A DNA stretch of 64,000 nucleotides from a virus: positions 1 to 64,000 of the IMG/VR virus record IMGVR_UViG_3300004457_000028. One strand, written 5' to 3'. Positions 35,648 to 43,641 of this stretch are shown piece after piece (the stretch's first letter is position 1; every line of letters begins with the position of its first letter). Under the pieces are notes generated by a model. That model ran no database searches. It was not told where the DNA came from and was given only the letters and a program-made list of their open reading frames with translations. A program made the position numbers and the translations under genes.

Positions 35648-35679
35648 GGTATCACCTTCGTATAGAGACTATCATGCTT

Positions 35680-36303
35680 TCAAGCGAGGGTCACATCGTC
35701 TCCCGCTTGTGTCTCTAAGACCACTTCAAGGAATGAAGGTGGCGTTGAATCTATACCCATGCCTTGAAAGACATGCTTCACCATATCATCAAAGGAGGTC
35801 ATGTCATCAGGCGAGAGTGCGAGGGCTGGTGGTCTGAGTTCAGTCAAATCCCACTCCAGTTCTTCAGCAAGACGATTAGCCAAAGCAACATACTCAGGGG
35901 TCGTCTTGTCTTCAACCAGTGCTGGCTTAAGTCCTTTGACTTTGATGTAGGGGTTAGCAGGGTCGCTTGACATAGCCATCTCAATGCAGTTCAATGCTTC
36001 TACAGTTGTTGAGTAAGTAGTTGCTAACTCCTTGTATGCGAGTTCCCATGCAACCATATCAATGAGTGGAGTTTCATCAGCCATCTGTTGATGATACTGC
36101 ATCCATGTAAGATGTATGCTCACTGTATCTTGTGCTCGCACTGATGCATCGGATAGTGCATTCCTACGATGTGCTATGTATGAGTTAGCAGCGAGAGGGA
36201 TATGAAGACGAGACGATGTATGCTCACCGAATGCAACCTTATCAAAGGACTCGTAGAGTTCCTGTAGGTGCGCTTGCATAGAGGAGTAGATAGTCAAGTT
36301 CAT
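35680..36303 (-). CDS. Hypothetical helical protein, 207 residues
   Basis: Predominantly helical and soluble; ATG overlaps the upstream stop (4 bases). It has MQAHLQELYESFDKVAFG, AANSYIAHRRNALSDAS and an acidic C-terminus. No family is recognised. Confidence 0.7.
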   Translation of the reverse strand: MNLTIYSSMQAHLQELYESFDKVAFGEHTSSRLHIPLAANSYIAHRRNALSDASVRAQDTVSIHLTWMQYHQQMADETPLIDMVAWELAYKELATTYSTTVEALNCIEMAMSSDPANPYIKVKGLKPALVEDKTTPEYVALANRLAEELEWDLTELRPPALALSPDDMTSFDDMVKHVFQGMGIDSTPPSFLEVVLETQAGDDVTLA

Positions 36304-36707
36304 TCCTCCTCGGTTGAGAATAGTTCTCCGCCCTCAAGCACAAGTCCTGACTTGCTCTCCTTGACGAATGAGATAAGAGTAGCCACGGCAGTTGAGTCAT
36401 CCTTGACATCAAGCATAGCACCCTTGGGGTGGTTGAGTTCTTCACCTTCAATGAGAATCTGCACCGAGCCTTCATGTTCTACATAAGACACCACAGACAT
36501 AGGAGCATAAAGAACAGAGCCACTTGCTGGGCTTGCCAGTGTAGGTTCTTGTTCCGCCAACCAATCAGTCAGTGCTGGTGGTGCTCGTAGTTCAATAGCG
36601 ATACCATACTTACGATTCACTGTAGGGTCACCTACACCTTGAATGTGTATTCGGTTAGTATCAAACTGTGTTCTCACTTGTAGTCTTGTCTCTCCATGTT
36701 CTGTCAT
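36300..36707 (-). CDS. Hypothetical protein, 135 residues
   Basis: ATG at 36707 has GGAG nine bases upstream; the ATG at 36716 is less well placed. The product is strand-rich with VNRKYGIAIELRAP, VVSYVEHEGSVQILIEGEE and an acidic tail. It follows a strong promoter. Function unknown. Confidence 0.65.
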   Translation of the reverse strand: MTEHGETRLQVRTQFDTNRIHIQGVGDPTVNRKYGIAIELRAPPALTDWLAEQEPTLASPASGSVLYAPMSVVSYVEHEGSVQILIEGEELNHPKGAMLDVKDDSTAVATLISFVKESKSGLVLEGGELFSTEEE

Positions 36708-36738
36708 CTGTTTCATCTCCTGTTGTTTGTTTACTTAT

Positions 36739-36757
36739 TGCTGCTTTATATATCAAC
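36739..36757 (-). promoter_or_regulatory. TATA promoter, exact consensus
   Basis: Plus-strand TGCTGCTTTATATATCAAC, exact, 31 bases before the chosen start at 36707. It lies directly downstream of the phosphatase-like gene. Confidence 0.8.
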
Positions 36758-36766
36758 TGTTCATCT

Positions 36767-37984
36767 TCACGCCCAGTCATCCAAGTTCATACCATACTTA
36801 CCATCGCCCTTCTTGGCGGGGTAGTGCTCGGCCTTGTCCTTGGGTTGCTTACCCTTGCCCTTCTTCTTGTCAGCCTTCTTCTTCTTGGCCGCTTCTTGCT
36901 TGAGTCTCTTAAGTCGTGTAACCTCATGGGATGTCCATGAGTCTGTGTCAATGAACTCAGGTAGGTAGAACCCTCTGTCCCCTTTAGACTGCACGAACCC
37001 ATCACGAGTCTTGATACCAGCCTCTTCAGCGGCACAGATAATACAGTGTCCATCCTTGTGCATACCGAAGTGTGATACAGTGTTGTCACACTTAGGACAA
37101 ATGCCTGACATGTCATACAGACCATCAGTAGCATTAGCCATCTCAGGTGCTCCGCACTCGTCGCAACACTCAAGGTTAGCATCATCAATGTGTGACCACT
37201 GTGAATGATTGCATACCTCACAAGCATAGAGTCTCCATGTGGAGGGGAAACCATCGCCGTCATCTCCATCCTCTATCAAGCCTTCATCCATCCAGTAGTC
37301 AGCCTTGGGTTGCTTACCCTTGCCCTTACCCTTGCCCTTGCCCTTGCCCTTACCCTTGTTGGTTGGATAGTCAGAGGTGTCTGTGAATGTGAAGTTGCTC
37401 TTGGCCTTAGCGATGCTCTTGAACAATGACTCACCTTCGGGTATCTGTAAGACCTCAGCGATGTAAGTCTGTTGTGACTTACCTTCTACTGCATGGTGAC
37501 AGTAGATGCTACGAACATACTCAGTTAGAGTAGCAGCGTCGGGTTGCTTGAGACACTCAGCATCACCCATAAGGTAACCAAGAATACACAACTGCACACC
37601 AGTTCTACCATGACCACCTACACACTGAGTGGAGACTGTCTTGATACCAAGTCGCTTGATGTCATCAACAAGAGCAAGCCAAAACTCACGACCCACATCT
37701 TGAGGGATAGAGAAGTCAGGCCAGTCAATGCTAATTATCTGAGCAGTGTGCCAACCTATATATTCTTGACAAGTAAACCCATCAGGCACTACAGTGGACT
37801 GACTGTTTCTATCCATCACTTGTGCTGGGCCAAGAGCGAGGTCAGGCAGTGGTGACATACGATGCCACCCACCGTTGCGGCTATGACCACCAGCGTGTAT
37901 TGCTACACCATCAATCGTAAACACAACTGGGTTACCAGTGTGACATCCAGCCTTACTTCCATATCCTTGCATCCAATCATTCAT
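36767..37984 (-). CDS. Tyrosine/dual-specificity phosphatase-like protein with Lys-Gly repeats
   Basis: About 405 residues from ATG at 37984 (AAGGTGAG upstream). Residues 86-127 hold SIDWPDFSIP, a WPD loop with the general acid, and QCVGGHGRTGVQ, the C-x5-R signature. The middle has a Lys-Gly run coded by a hexamer repeat, then two zinc-ribbon-like Cys groups (CEVCNHS, CCDECGA, CPKCD, CIICA) and a very Lys-rich tail. It may remove phosphate from a host or viral protein. It overlaps the PEP-synthase-like gene by 8 bases, which suggests joint function. Confidence 0.75.
   Translation of the reverse strand: MNDWMQGYGSKAGCHTGNPVVFTIDGVAIHAGGHSRNGGWHRMSPLPDLALGPAQVMDRNSQSTVVPDGFTCQEYIGWHTAQIISIDWPDFSIPQDVGREFWLALVDDIKRLGIKTVSTQCVGGHGRTGVQLCILGYLMGDAECLKQPDAATLTEYVRSIYCHHAVEGKSQQTYIAEVLQIPEGESLFKSIAKAKSNFTFTDTSDYPTNKGKGKGKGKGKGKGKQPKADYWMDEGLIEDGDDGDGFPSTWRLYACEVCNHSQWSHIDDANLECCDECGAPEMANATDGLYDMSGICPKCDNTVSHFGMHKDGHCIICAAEEAGIKTRDGFVQSKGDRGFYLPEFIDTDSWTSHEVTRLKRLKQEAAKKKKADKKKGKGKQPKDKAEHYPAKKGDGKYGMNLDDWA
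37316..37357 (-). repeat. Hexanucleotide repeat coding Lys-Gly
   Basis: Seven tandem (R)CCCTT units on the plus strand code for alternating Gly-Lys on the minus strand. A second, shorter block near 36848-36862 shares the flanking sequence CTTGGGTTGCTTACCCTTG. Repeats like this change length easily. Confidence 0.8.
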
Positions 37985-40382
37985 TGTTCTCACCTTCTTT
38001 TGTTTCTTCATCTGTGGTCATGTCCTTGAGGAATTGCTCAAGTCCATCACCTTGCTTGGAGAGATACTTGTTGAGTATCAGCACCATCTCAGGAGTGTCA
38101 GGGTCTGTAGGGTCAAGCGCCTCGTATAACACATTGAACTCCTTAGCAGTAGGAGTGAACTCCTTAGCCTTGATGAGTGCAATCTGTTCCTTGATGCTGG
38201 CTCTTGTCTCGCTCTGTGAGCCGACCAACCACACATCAACAGGTGGTGGGGCAATCATGAGAGCAGCACTGTGCTCATCAAACAGAGACTTGAGTTCAAC
38301 CAACTGTGAGGCTGGGACAGAGTGAGGATTGTTAGCAGCCCATGTCAAGTGAGTAGCACAGAGAGAACAAGTGGAGACACCACACATGATGAAGTCCTTG
38401 TTCTGTGGAGAGTTATGTGAGCCTCGCTCACCGTGTCGCCAACCGACTGGTAGAATCTCCATGGTCTTACGCAGTGCCTCGTGAACATTCTTGCTTGAAG
38501 CGATAGGAGTCTTGCGCCAGTAGGCTGGAGTCTTCTTCGCCACATAGTCAAGTATCTCTCCCCAGTTATTCTCAGGTGGTTGTGCTGCATTCTCAAACAT
38601 CACATCTATTCTCTTGTCAGCATACTCGTCTGTGTCATCAAGGAACTCACGAGCCATCTCGTAAGTAGAAGCCATCGCCTCCATGTCTCTTCGTGGGTTG
38701 AAGCCAGTAGTCCCAGCATCAAAGGCATACTTACTCAGCCACTTGTTGAACAGCGCACCGTTGTTGTGAACTGCATTCTCTGCCGTGTTCACTGCAACAA
38801 TGAGTTCACCCAATGTTGCTTCATTAGCATCAGCAGTGAAGGCTTGCAGTGCATCACATAGGTCAGCACCCATCAGCATAGAGTCTCCCCACTTGACACC
38901 ACCGTAGGATGAAGACCACCCTTTGCGGTAGTGCTTGTTCAAGAAGCGCAACATCTTAGCAGCGTCACCCCAGTCAAGTTCAATGTGACCGATAGCAGCG
39001 TAGTAGTGACCACGAGAGGAATCAAGATGGGGTGTGTTGTTAATCTGTTTCCACACACCACTACCAATACAGGCAGTCATGGTAGCAAACAGTTCAGCAT
39101 TAGCATTGGACTTGAGGCCACGAGCGTGTCGCATCTCACCAAGACCAAGAGCAAGCATAGCCTTCGGTAACCAAGCAGCAAACATACCAGCAAGGAACGC
39201 CACATCCTGTGGCTTGCTCATAGGGAGGCTGACCCACTGGTGGAAGAAGGTAGAGAACCATCCTTGTTGCTTGCGCCAATACCTGTTACCACAATTAAGA
39301 CCACGCTTGAAGTCAGCAAGGTAAGCATGAGGAGCATACGGCTTAGGTTCAAAGTTGCTATCGTTGTCAAGCACAACCCAACCAGCAGCCGCCTCAACCC
39401 AGCGGTCACCAACAGTCACTGAGGGAGTGATAGCATAAGGAACTCCAACACCACGGCAGTGAGCATAGATGTGAGAGAGACGAGAGCCGCTTGGTTCTAC
39501 AACCATGTAACCATCAGGACACTTCTCTTTGGTAATGTTCTCTTCAAGCCAAGCGACTTCTTCAAGTCCACTCATAGTGATGAAGTCTTGAATGACTACC
39601 TCACCTTGCGGAATCATACCGATAGTATCTACACCTTCAGGTGGAGGCATGACTGGAGTGTGAGAAGGAGCACCACGAATCTGTGTGAGACTGTGGTTCA
39701 TCTTAGGTAAGTCCATCACACCTCGGTCACGGTTCTCACTCTCAGTAGTGAATACGAACTCAAGTTCGTGACGAGTAGGGGAGTAGGATAGAGCATTCAT
39801 AATCATGTTGTCCTTACTGTAGTCCCCAACTCGTAGAGGGAATGCAAGGTTGAACCCATGACCAGCAGTGACACCATCGTGTCCTACTCCCATGATGTTG
39901 TAGCCTTGAAACATAACTGGCTTGTCAAGCCCAGTCTCTTCATCAGTCATCATGACAATGTTACCAGTGTCATCTACTTCGGGGTGAGACAGAGCCATGA
40001 CTGAGGAGGAGGTAGCATCAATGAAAGGCATGAGTAGCATACAACCATCGGGGTCTTCAGTCTTCATGACACCTGAAAGATATGTGAAGTTCTTGAGCAA
40101 AGCAATCTCGTCGTTACAACGAATGGATTCAATGACACCATGCCGAGGAGACTCAGGGCAAGCCCTCAAGAAACAAGGGTAGCCAGTGTGCTCTGCTGCT
40201 GATGTCAAGTGGAGTGGTGTGTCAGTAAGGTGGACTGCTACCATATCAAGTGGTGACCAGTCCTTGGGGATAGCATACTGAGTGTGTGCTGACCGATGGG
40301 TAAACAAAGCCTTAGCCTTCTGTGACTTGATAGCCTTGATACGGTCTGTGCTGTTGAGTTGTTCAAGTGTTAGTGTCTTCAT
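37977..40382 (-). CDS. PEP-synthase/dikinase-like protein (ATP-grasp plus swivel His domain)
   Basis: About 801 residues (start ATG 40382 after GAGAGGA). The N-terminal part recalls the ATP-grasp of PEP synthase: FLRACPESPRHGVIES, CMLLMPFIDATSSSVMAL, GVGHDGVTAGHGF. Residues about 297-325 (VEPSGSRLSHIYAHCRGVGV) match the phosphohistidine swivel domain, with S-H as the candidate phospho-His near 306. The last 400 residues are unknown, with CGVSTCSLC near the end. No TIM-barrel PEP domain is seen. It may phosphorylate an unknown acceptor; the adjoining phosphatase is a possible partner. Moderate confidence. Confidence 0.5.
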   Translation of the reverse strand: MKTLTLEQLNSTDRIKAIKSQKAKALFTHRSAHTQYAIPKDWSPLDMVAVHLTDTPLHLTSAAEHTGYPCFLRACPESPRHGVIESIRCNDEIALLKNFTYLSGVMKTEDPDGCMLLMPFIDATSSSVMALSHPEVDDTGNIVMMTDEETGLDKPVMFQGYNIMGVGHDGVTAGHGFNLAFPLRVGDYSKDNMIMNALSYSPTRHELEFVFTTESENRDRGVMDLPKMNHSLTQIRGAPSHTPVMPPPEGVDTIGMIPQGEVVIQDFITMSGLEEVAWLEENITKEKCPDGYMVVEPSGSRLSHIYAHCRGVGVPYAITPSVTVGDRWVEAAAGWVVLDNDSNFEPKPYAPHAYLADFKRGLNCGNRYWRKQQGWFSTFFHQWVSLPMSKPQDVAFLAGMFAAWLPKAMLALGLGEMRHARGLKSNANAELFATMTACIGSGVWKQINNTPHLDSSRGHYYAAIGHIELDWGDAAKMLRFLNKHYRKGWSSSYGGVKWGDSMLMGADLCDALQAFTADANEATLGELIVAVNTAENAVHNNGALFNKWLSKYAFDAGTTGFNPRRDMEAMASTYEMAREFLDDTDEYADKRIDVMFENAAQPPENNWGEILDYVAKKTPAYWRKTPIASSKNVHEALRKTMEILPVGWRHGERGSHNSPQNKDFIMCGVSTCSLCATHLTWAANNPHSVPASQLVELKSLFDEHSAALMIAPPPVDVWLVGSQSETRASIKEQIALIKAKEFTPTAKEFNVLYEALDPTDPDTPEMVLILNKYLSKQGDGLEQFLKDMTTDEETKEGENNE

Positions 40383-40415
40383 GTTCATTCCTCTCTTGGT
40401 TGGTTCATACTATAT

Positions 40416-40434
40416 TGCTGCTTTATATATCAAC
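40416..40434 (-). promoter_or_regulatory. TATA promoter, exact consensus
   Basis: Plus-strand TGCTGCTTTATATATCAAC, exact, 33 bases before the ATG at 40382. It drives the dikinase-like and phosphatase-like pair. Confidence 0.8.
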
Positions 40435-40435
40435 A

Positions 40436-40819
40436 TCATTCAGTGATTGCTTTAGGGTTGAGTCTTGTGGTGCTTGCATTCGTAGTGCTCACTATGTATC
40501 GCTTGCGTGGGTTACCCTGTGGGGTATAGAATGTGATGAGGACTTCGGGTAGCATGTTCGTTCTACCTGCGTTGATGTCAAGTGCTTGTAAGTCTAAGTG
40601 ATGTGCTATCTCCATCTCAGCACGACCACTTGCTACTACATCAGCGAGCGCTTTCTCTTTGACTTCATACCATTCGTAGATGTATTGGCGTATTGATTCT
40701 ATAGAAGTGAATGCGTCGGGGTTAGTATACTCTTCACGCCAAACGAAATCGTCATGACTACCACTGGGGTATGGTCGCTGCTCCTTGATACTGAATAGAT
40801 AGATACTCTCACTCGTCAT
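40436..40819 (-). CDS. Hypothetical protein, 127 residues
   Basis: Starts at MTSESIYLF (40819), overlapping the upstream stop by 11 bases. It has EYTNPDAFTSIESIRQYIY helices and strands VLITFYTPQGNPRKRYIVST. No family recognised. Confidence 0.6.
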   Translation of the reverse strand: MTSESIYLFSIKEQRPYPSGSHDDFVWREEYTNPDAFTSIESIRQYIYEWYEVKEKALADVVASGRAEMEIAHHLDLQALDINAGRTNMLPEVLITFYTPQGNPRKRYIVSTTNASTTRLNPKAITE

Positions 40820-41144
40820 TGGTAACCGCCTCCCCATTGGTGTGTGTGAATCCCATACCAGCAACGACATACATAGTGTCACCAATAGTTATGGTGTCAC
40901 CCATAGATGTAGAGCGAAGCCCAAGTCTACCAGTCAAGTCTACCAAGCAGGTGACTCGCTCGTGTCCATCATGCTCCATGTTCTTAGACCAACTATCCTG
41001 TAGGTTCTGTGTCCATCGGTAAGCGAACTCCAAGTTCTCAAGCAGTGGAGCGAAGTAATCAAACTCAATTGATGCTGCTTCGTAGGGTTGTGTCCCACTG
41101 TTCTCATTCTCAAATGCTCTGTGTGTTACAATCATATCACTCAT
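40809..41144 (-). CDS. Hypothetical protein, 111 residues
   Basis: ATG at 41144 has GAGGTGC six bases upstream. Soluble, mixed alpha and beta (MIVTHRAFENENSG, FAYRWTQNLQDSWSK, GDTITIGDTMYVVAGMGF). Unknown function; part of the 41.4 kb operon. Confidence 0.65.
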   Translation of the reverse strand: MSDMIVTHRAFENENSGTQPYEAASIEFDYFAPLLENLEFAYRWTQNLQDSWSKNMEHDGHERVTCLVDLTGRLGLRSTSMGDTITIGDTMYVVAGMGFTHTNGEAVTNDE

Positions 41145-41146
41145 CT

Positions 41147-41362
41147 TCAAGCACCTCGCATAATCGCAGTAACAATCTTCACTGCTTGTCCAATACTCTC
41201 ACAGTCTATGAAGGTCGGCCCAAAGCGTGAGGGTATCTTGAACCAAGGCCCACATTCAACCATCATGTCAGCAAACTGAAAGCATCTACCGTTACATCGT
41301 AGTTGAACTACGCCCTTCATCCCATCATGTGCTTCAATCGTTATCGTAAGTTCTTGTTCCAT
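41147..41362 (-). CDS. Hypothetical protein, 71 residues
   Basis: A small beta-rich protein with two nearby Cys (LRCNGRCFQF) and ITIEAHDG at the N-terminus. First gene after a strong promoter 22 bases upstream. Function unknown. Confidence 0.65.
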   Translation of the reverse strand: MEQELTITIEAHDGMKGVVQLRCNGRCFQFADMMVECGPWFKIPSRFGPTFIDCESIGQAVKIVTAIMRGA

Positions 41363-41384
41363 CTTTCTTCACCTTCTTATTTAG

Positions 41385-41403
41385 TGCTGCTTTATATATC
41401 AAC
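41385..41403 (-). promoter_or_regulatory. TATA promoter, exact consensus
   Basis: Plus-strand TGCTGCTTTATATATCAAC, exact, preceded by TTAG as at 43.5 kb. It ends 22 bases before the start at 41362. Confidence 0.8.
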
Positions 41404-41440
41404 TTGTCAATTACTATAGACCGAGAAGCGTTTTCGTTTG

Positions 41441-41692
41441 TCACTCCTCCTCGGAGTGGTATTCGTATTCTACATGACAGTGTGATGGTAAACGATAGCG
41501 TGGTCTTGTTGCATTGACATCGGAGTAAGCAGTAAGCATACCGCTGCGTCTGTCTTGTCTAACCATGTCGCCGTCTTTGACTTGAGGACACCTGTGTGAT
41601 TTAATCACTTGATAGAGTATGTCGTTGGCGTGTTGCCCTAAGCGTTCTGTTAGTAGCCATTGGTTCTGTCCTATGCTTATCCTGTATGTCAT
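41441..41692 (-). CDS. Hypothetical protein, 83 residues
   Basis: Basic N-terminal and acidic C-terminal ends, with HRCPQVKDGDMVRQDRRSGM in the middle. ATG overlaps the upstream stop (ATGA). No family recognised. Confidence 0.65.
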   Translation of the reverse strand: MTYRISIGQNQWLLTERLGQHANDILYQVIKSHRCPQVKDGDMVRQDRRSGMLTAYSDVNATRPRYRLPSHCHVEYEYHSEEE

Positions 41693-42048
41693 TGTTCATC
41701 ACCTTCTAATTGATTAGCGAACTCTTCACGATGGTGTTCCAATCTCATGTCAAGTGCAGCACTATCAATGCTCAACCCCATGCTCTCTTCAAACCATTCA
41801 AGAACATAGTCAAGAAACTCTCCGTCGCTGATGTAGTCATCAGGAATTACTTGAGGTATCATAGCCAAGCCTTCGCCATCACTGTGCTTAGGGTCGGCGT
41901 TCATCTTCAACCAGTTCCATACCCAAGCACGCTGTGCTTCAAGTGCATCAATAATTCTGTCGTGGCGTTCACACAAACAACGGTCGTCTGTGCAAGTTGC
42001 TTCGTCTCGTAGTTCTCGTAGTTCTTTTATCATGTCATCAATTTTCAT
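41689..42048 (-). CDS. Hypothetical protein, 119 residues, with Cys cluster
   Basis: Helical N-terminus (IDDMIKELRELRDEAT), CTDDRCLCERHD as a possible zinc site, then acidic helices. ATG overlaps the micro-ORF stop as TGATG or ATGA. Function unknown. Confidence 0.65.
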   Translation of the reverse strand: MKIDDMIKELRELRDEATCTDDRCLCERHDRIIDALEAQRAWVWNWLKMNADPKHSDGEGLAMIPQVIPDDYISDGEFLDYVLEWFEESMGLSIDSAALDMRLEHHREEFANQLEGDEQ

Positions 42049-42158
42049 ACTGTCATCTCCTGTATCTGTTGTTCAAGTTCTACGATGCGAGCCTCAAGTT
42101 CTTTCACCTTTGCTCGCTCTCTTCGTAGAGCGAATACCATTCCTTGTGACTTACTCAT
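42045..42158 (-). CDS. Micro-ORF, 37-residue coiled coil
   Basis: ATG at 42158 overlaps the upstream stop as ATGA; the TGA overlaps the next ATG. MSKSQGMVFALRRERAKVKE is followed by heptad-like LEARIVELEQQIQEM. Tight coupling on both sides supports a real small protein. Function unknown. Confidence 0.55.
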   Translation of the reverse strand: MSKSQGMVFALRRERAKVKELEARIVELEQQIQEMTV

Positions 42159-42523
42159 GCTGACTCCTCCATTGTATCATCAGTCTTTGGTATACGACCC
42201 CACTGCTTACCTCTTGGGTCAGGGTTGTATACAATATCCCAGTCACCATCCCACTCCTCATCATGGAGATACCATGTGTGGTTTCGTTGGTAGATACTTA
42301 CATGTGGTAGTGCGTTGAGTCTGTCCTTAGTTGTCATTGTTGCATACCCACTGTGAGTTATCTTGAGTGTGCCGTCAGCCTCGTGACAAGCGATAGTGTT
42401 ACCGAAGAGTTTCAAGTAAGCAGCACCATCACTGTCTACCTCTACCCTTGTGTTACCTCGCTTGAACTTCTTGTGAGACATCAATGCCTTAGATGCTAAC
42501 CTACCTACCTCTGTTCTACTCAT
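42155..42523 (-). CDS. Hypothetical phage-type protein, 122 residues
   Basis: Contains MSHKKFKRGNTRVEV, then LFGNTIACHEADGTLKI, YATMTTKDRLNALPHV and TWYLHDEEW. I have seen this order in conserved phage hypothetical proteins of unknown role. ATG overlaps the upstream stop by 4 bases. No catalytic motif. Confidence 0.65.
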   Translation of the reverse strand: MSRTEVGRLASKALMSHKKFKRGNTRVEVDSDGAAYLKLFGNTIACHEADGTLKITHSGYATMTTKDRLNALPHVSIYQRNHTWYLHDEEWDGDWDIVYNPDPRGKQWGRIPKTDDTMEESA

Positions 42524-43473
42524 GCTATCACCTCTTCTTCTATGCTACAGTTGTTAAGGATGAAGTCAGCCGCTGCTTGTGCTTGACTGAACGCCTTGTC
42601 CAATGCACTGTCCTGATTCTTACATGCATCAAGCCAGTGCTTGAGGTAAGCCTGAGAGTTAGCGTGCTCCTCTTGAAGAACATAAGGATTGAACTCACCA
42701 CCAAGGGAGAGTGTGACAATCAATGCACCAAGTTCAGCAACCAGTTCTTCATAGGCATACTCAGGTGAGCCAAACTTAGAGGCAAGGTTACGCTCTGCTC
42801 TCTTGGGGTGACCAGTGCTATGCACTGCTTCGTGCATGGCCGTCATGACTTCACCAAGTTGAGTCTCAAAGTCAGCGTGTGCTGGTAGCCTAATGAGGTC
42901 ACCACTTAATCTATAGAAGGCACGACTGCCTTGACGCTCAAGAGTAAGAGTGTCTTGTGAATCAACATACCCATAGAAGGAGTCCATCATATCAGACTCA
43001 GGAGTAACAGACAAGTCTTCGTCTTTCACTTCGGGTGCTTCGTAGTCTTCGCACTGCTCAACACAGAACACTTCATACCAACGAGTGACAAAGCCTGAAC
43101 GCATAGTCTCTTCACCAGTGTCCTTGTCCTCTACCTTGTAGTTGGATGTCTTAGCGAACTTGATGAGACAACCTTCACCATTGGATAGACCCTTGATGTT
43201 GTAGCCCTTCTCAATGAGTTGCTTACGAGTAGCAAAGCGGAGGTCAGTGTAGCCACGACTCAATCCCCAAAACCACAGTGAGACAATGTTACCACCACGG
43301 TATGTCTTCTTGCTCTTCAAGTTGCGAGGCATAGTAGCACCACCTTTCCATGGCTTACGCCAAGGAACATTGTTGTCCTTGATACCTGCTGCGAGGTTCT
43401 CATACCAAGTAGCCTTGCTTGCTTCTGTCTTGGCCTTGCCGTATGCTGCCTTCTTCTCCTTACTCCAACTCAT
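42520..43473 (-). CDS. ArdC-like antirestriction protein
   Basis: About 317 residues from ATG at 43473, 22 bases after a promoter. The N-terminal part has the ArdC ssDNA-binding pattern (ENLAAGIKDNNVPWRKPW, YRGGNIVSLWFWGLSRGY, RWYEVFCVEQCE). The C-terminal part is a zincin metallopeptidase with MHEAVHSTGH and the downstream Glu helix YAYEELVAELGA. ArdC proteins protect incoming DNA from type I restriction in bacterial plasmids and are found in phages. Against archaeal restriction the same role is inferred. Confidence 0.8.
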   Translation of the reverse strand: MSWSKEKKAAYGKAKTEASKATWYENLAAGIKDNNVPWRKPWKGGATMPRNLKSKKTYRGGNIVSLWFWGLSRGYTDLRFATRKQLIEKGYNIKGLSNGEGCLIKFAKTSNYKVEDKDTGEETMRSGFVTRWYEVFCVEQCEDYEAPEVKDEDLSVTPESDMMDSFYGYVDSQDTLTLERQGSRAFYRLSGDLIRLPAHADFETQLGEVMTAMHEAVHSTGHPKRAERNLASKFGSPEYAYEELVAELGALIVTLSLGGEFNPYVLQEEHANSQAYLKHWLDACKNQDSALDKAFSQAQAAADFILNNCSIEEEVIA

Positions 43474-43495
43474 CTTTCTCATCTCCTATCTTTAG

Positions 43496-43514
43496 TGCTG
43501 CTTTATATATCAAC
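43496..43514 (-). promoter_or_regulatory. TATA promoter, exact consensus
   Basis: Plus-strand TGCTGCTTTATATATCAAC, exact, ending 22 bases before the start at 43473, with TTAG upstream as at 41.4 kb. Confidence 0.8.
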
Positions 43515-43515
43515 T

Positions 43516-43641
43516 TCATTCTTCTTCTTGCTTTCGCTTCTGTGGTGTGTTGCCTCTCATGCATTCAGCGCAGCGCCTGAACCCAGCGGGTGTAGGGTTG
43601 TTGCACCTTCGTTGATGACATAGATGTGCAGTGAATCTCAA
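43516..43641 (-). CDS. Small zinc protein with TTG start (putative)
   Basis: A TTG at 43641 overlaps the SNF2 stop as TTGA, like the NTGA couplings elsewhere. The 41-residue product has LCHQRRCNN and RRCAECMRG, a Cys/His pattern for a zinc finger, then a charged tail. Without the Cys pattern I would not call it. Confidence 0.45.
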   Translation of the reverse strand: MRFTAHLCHQRRCNNPTPAGFRRCAECMRGNTPQKRKQEEE

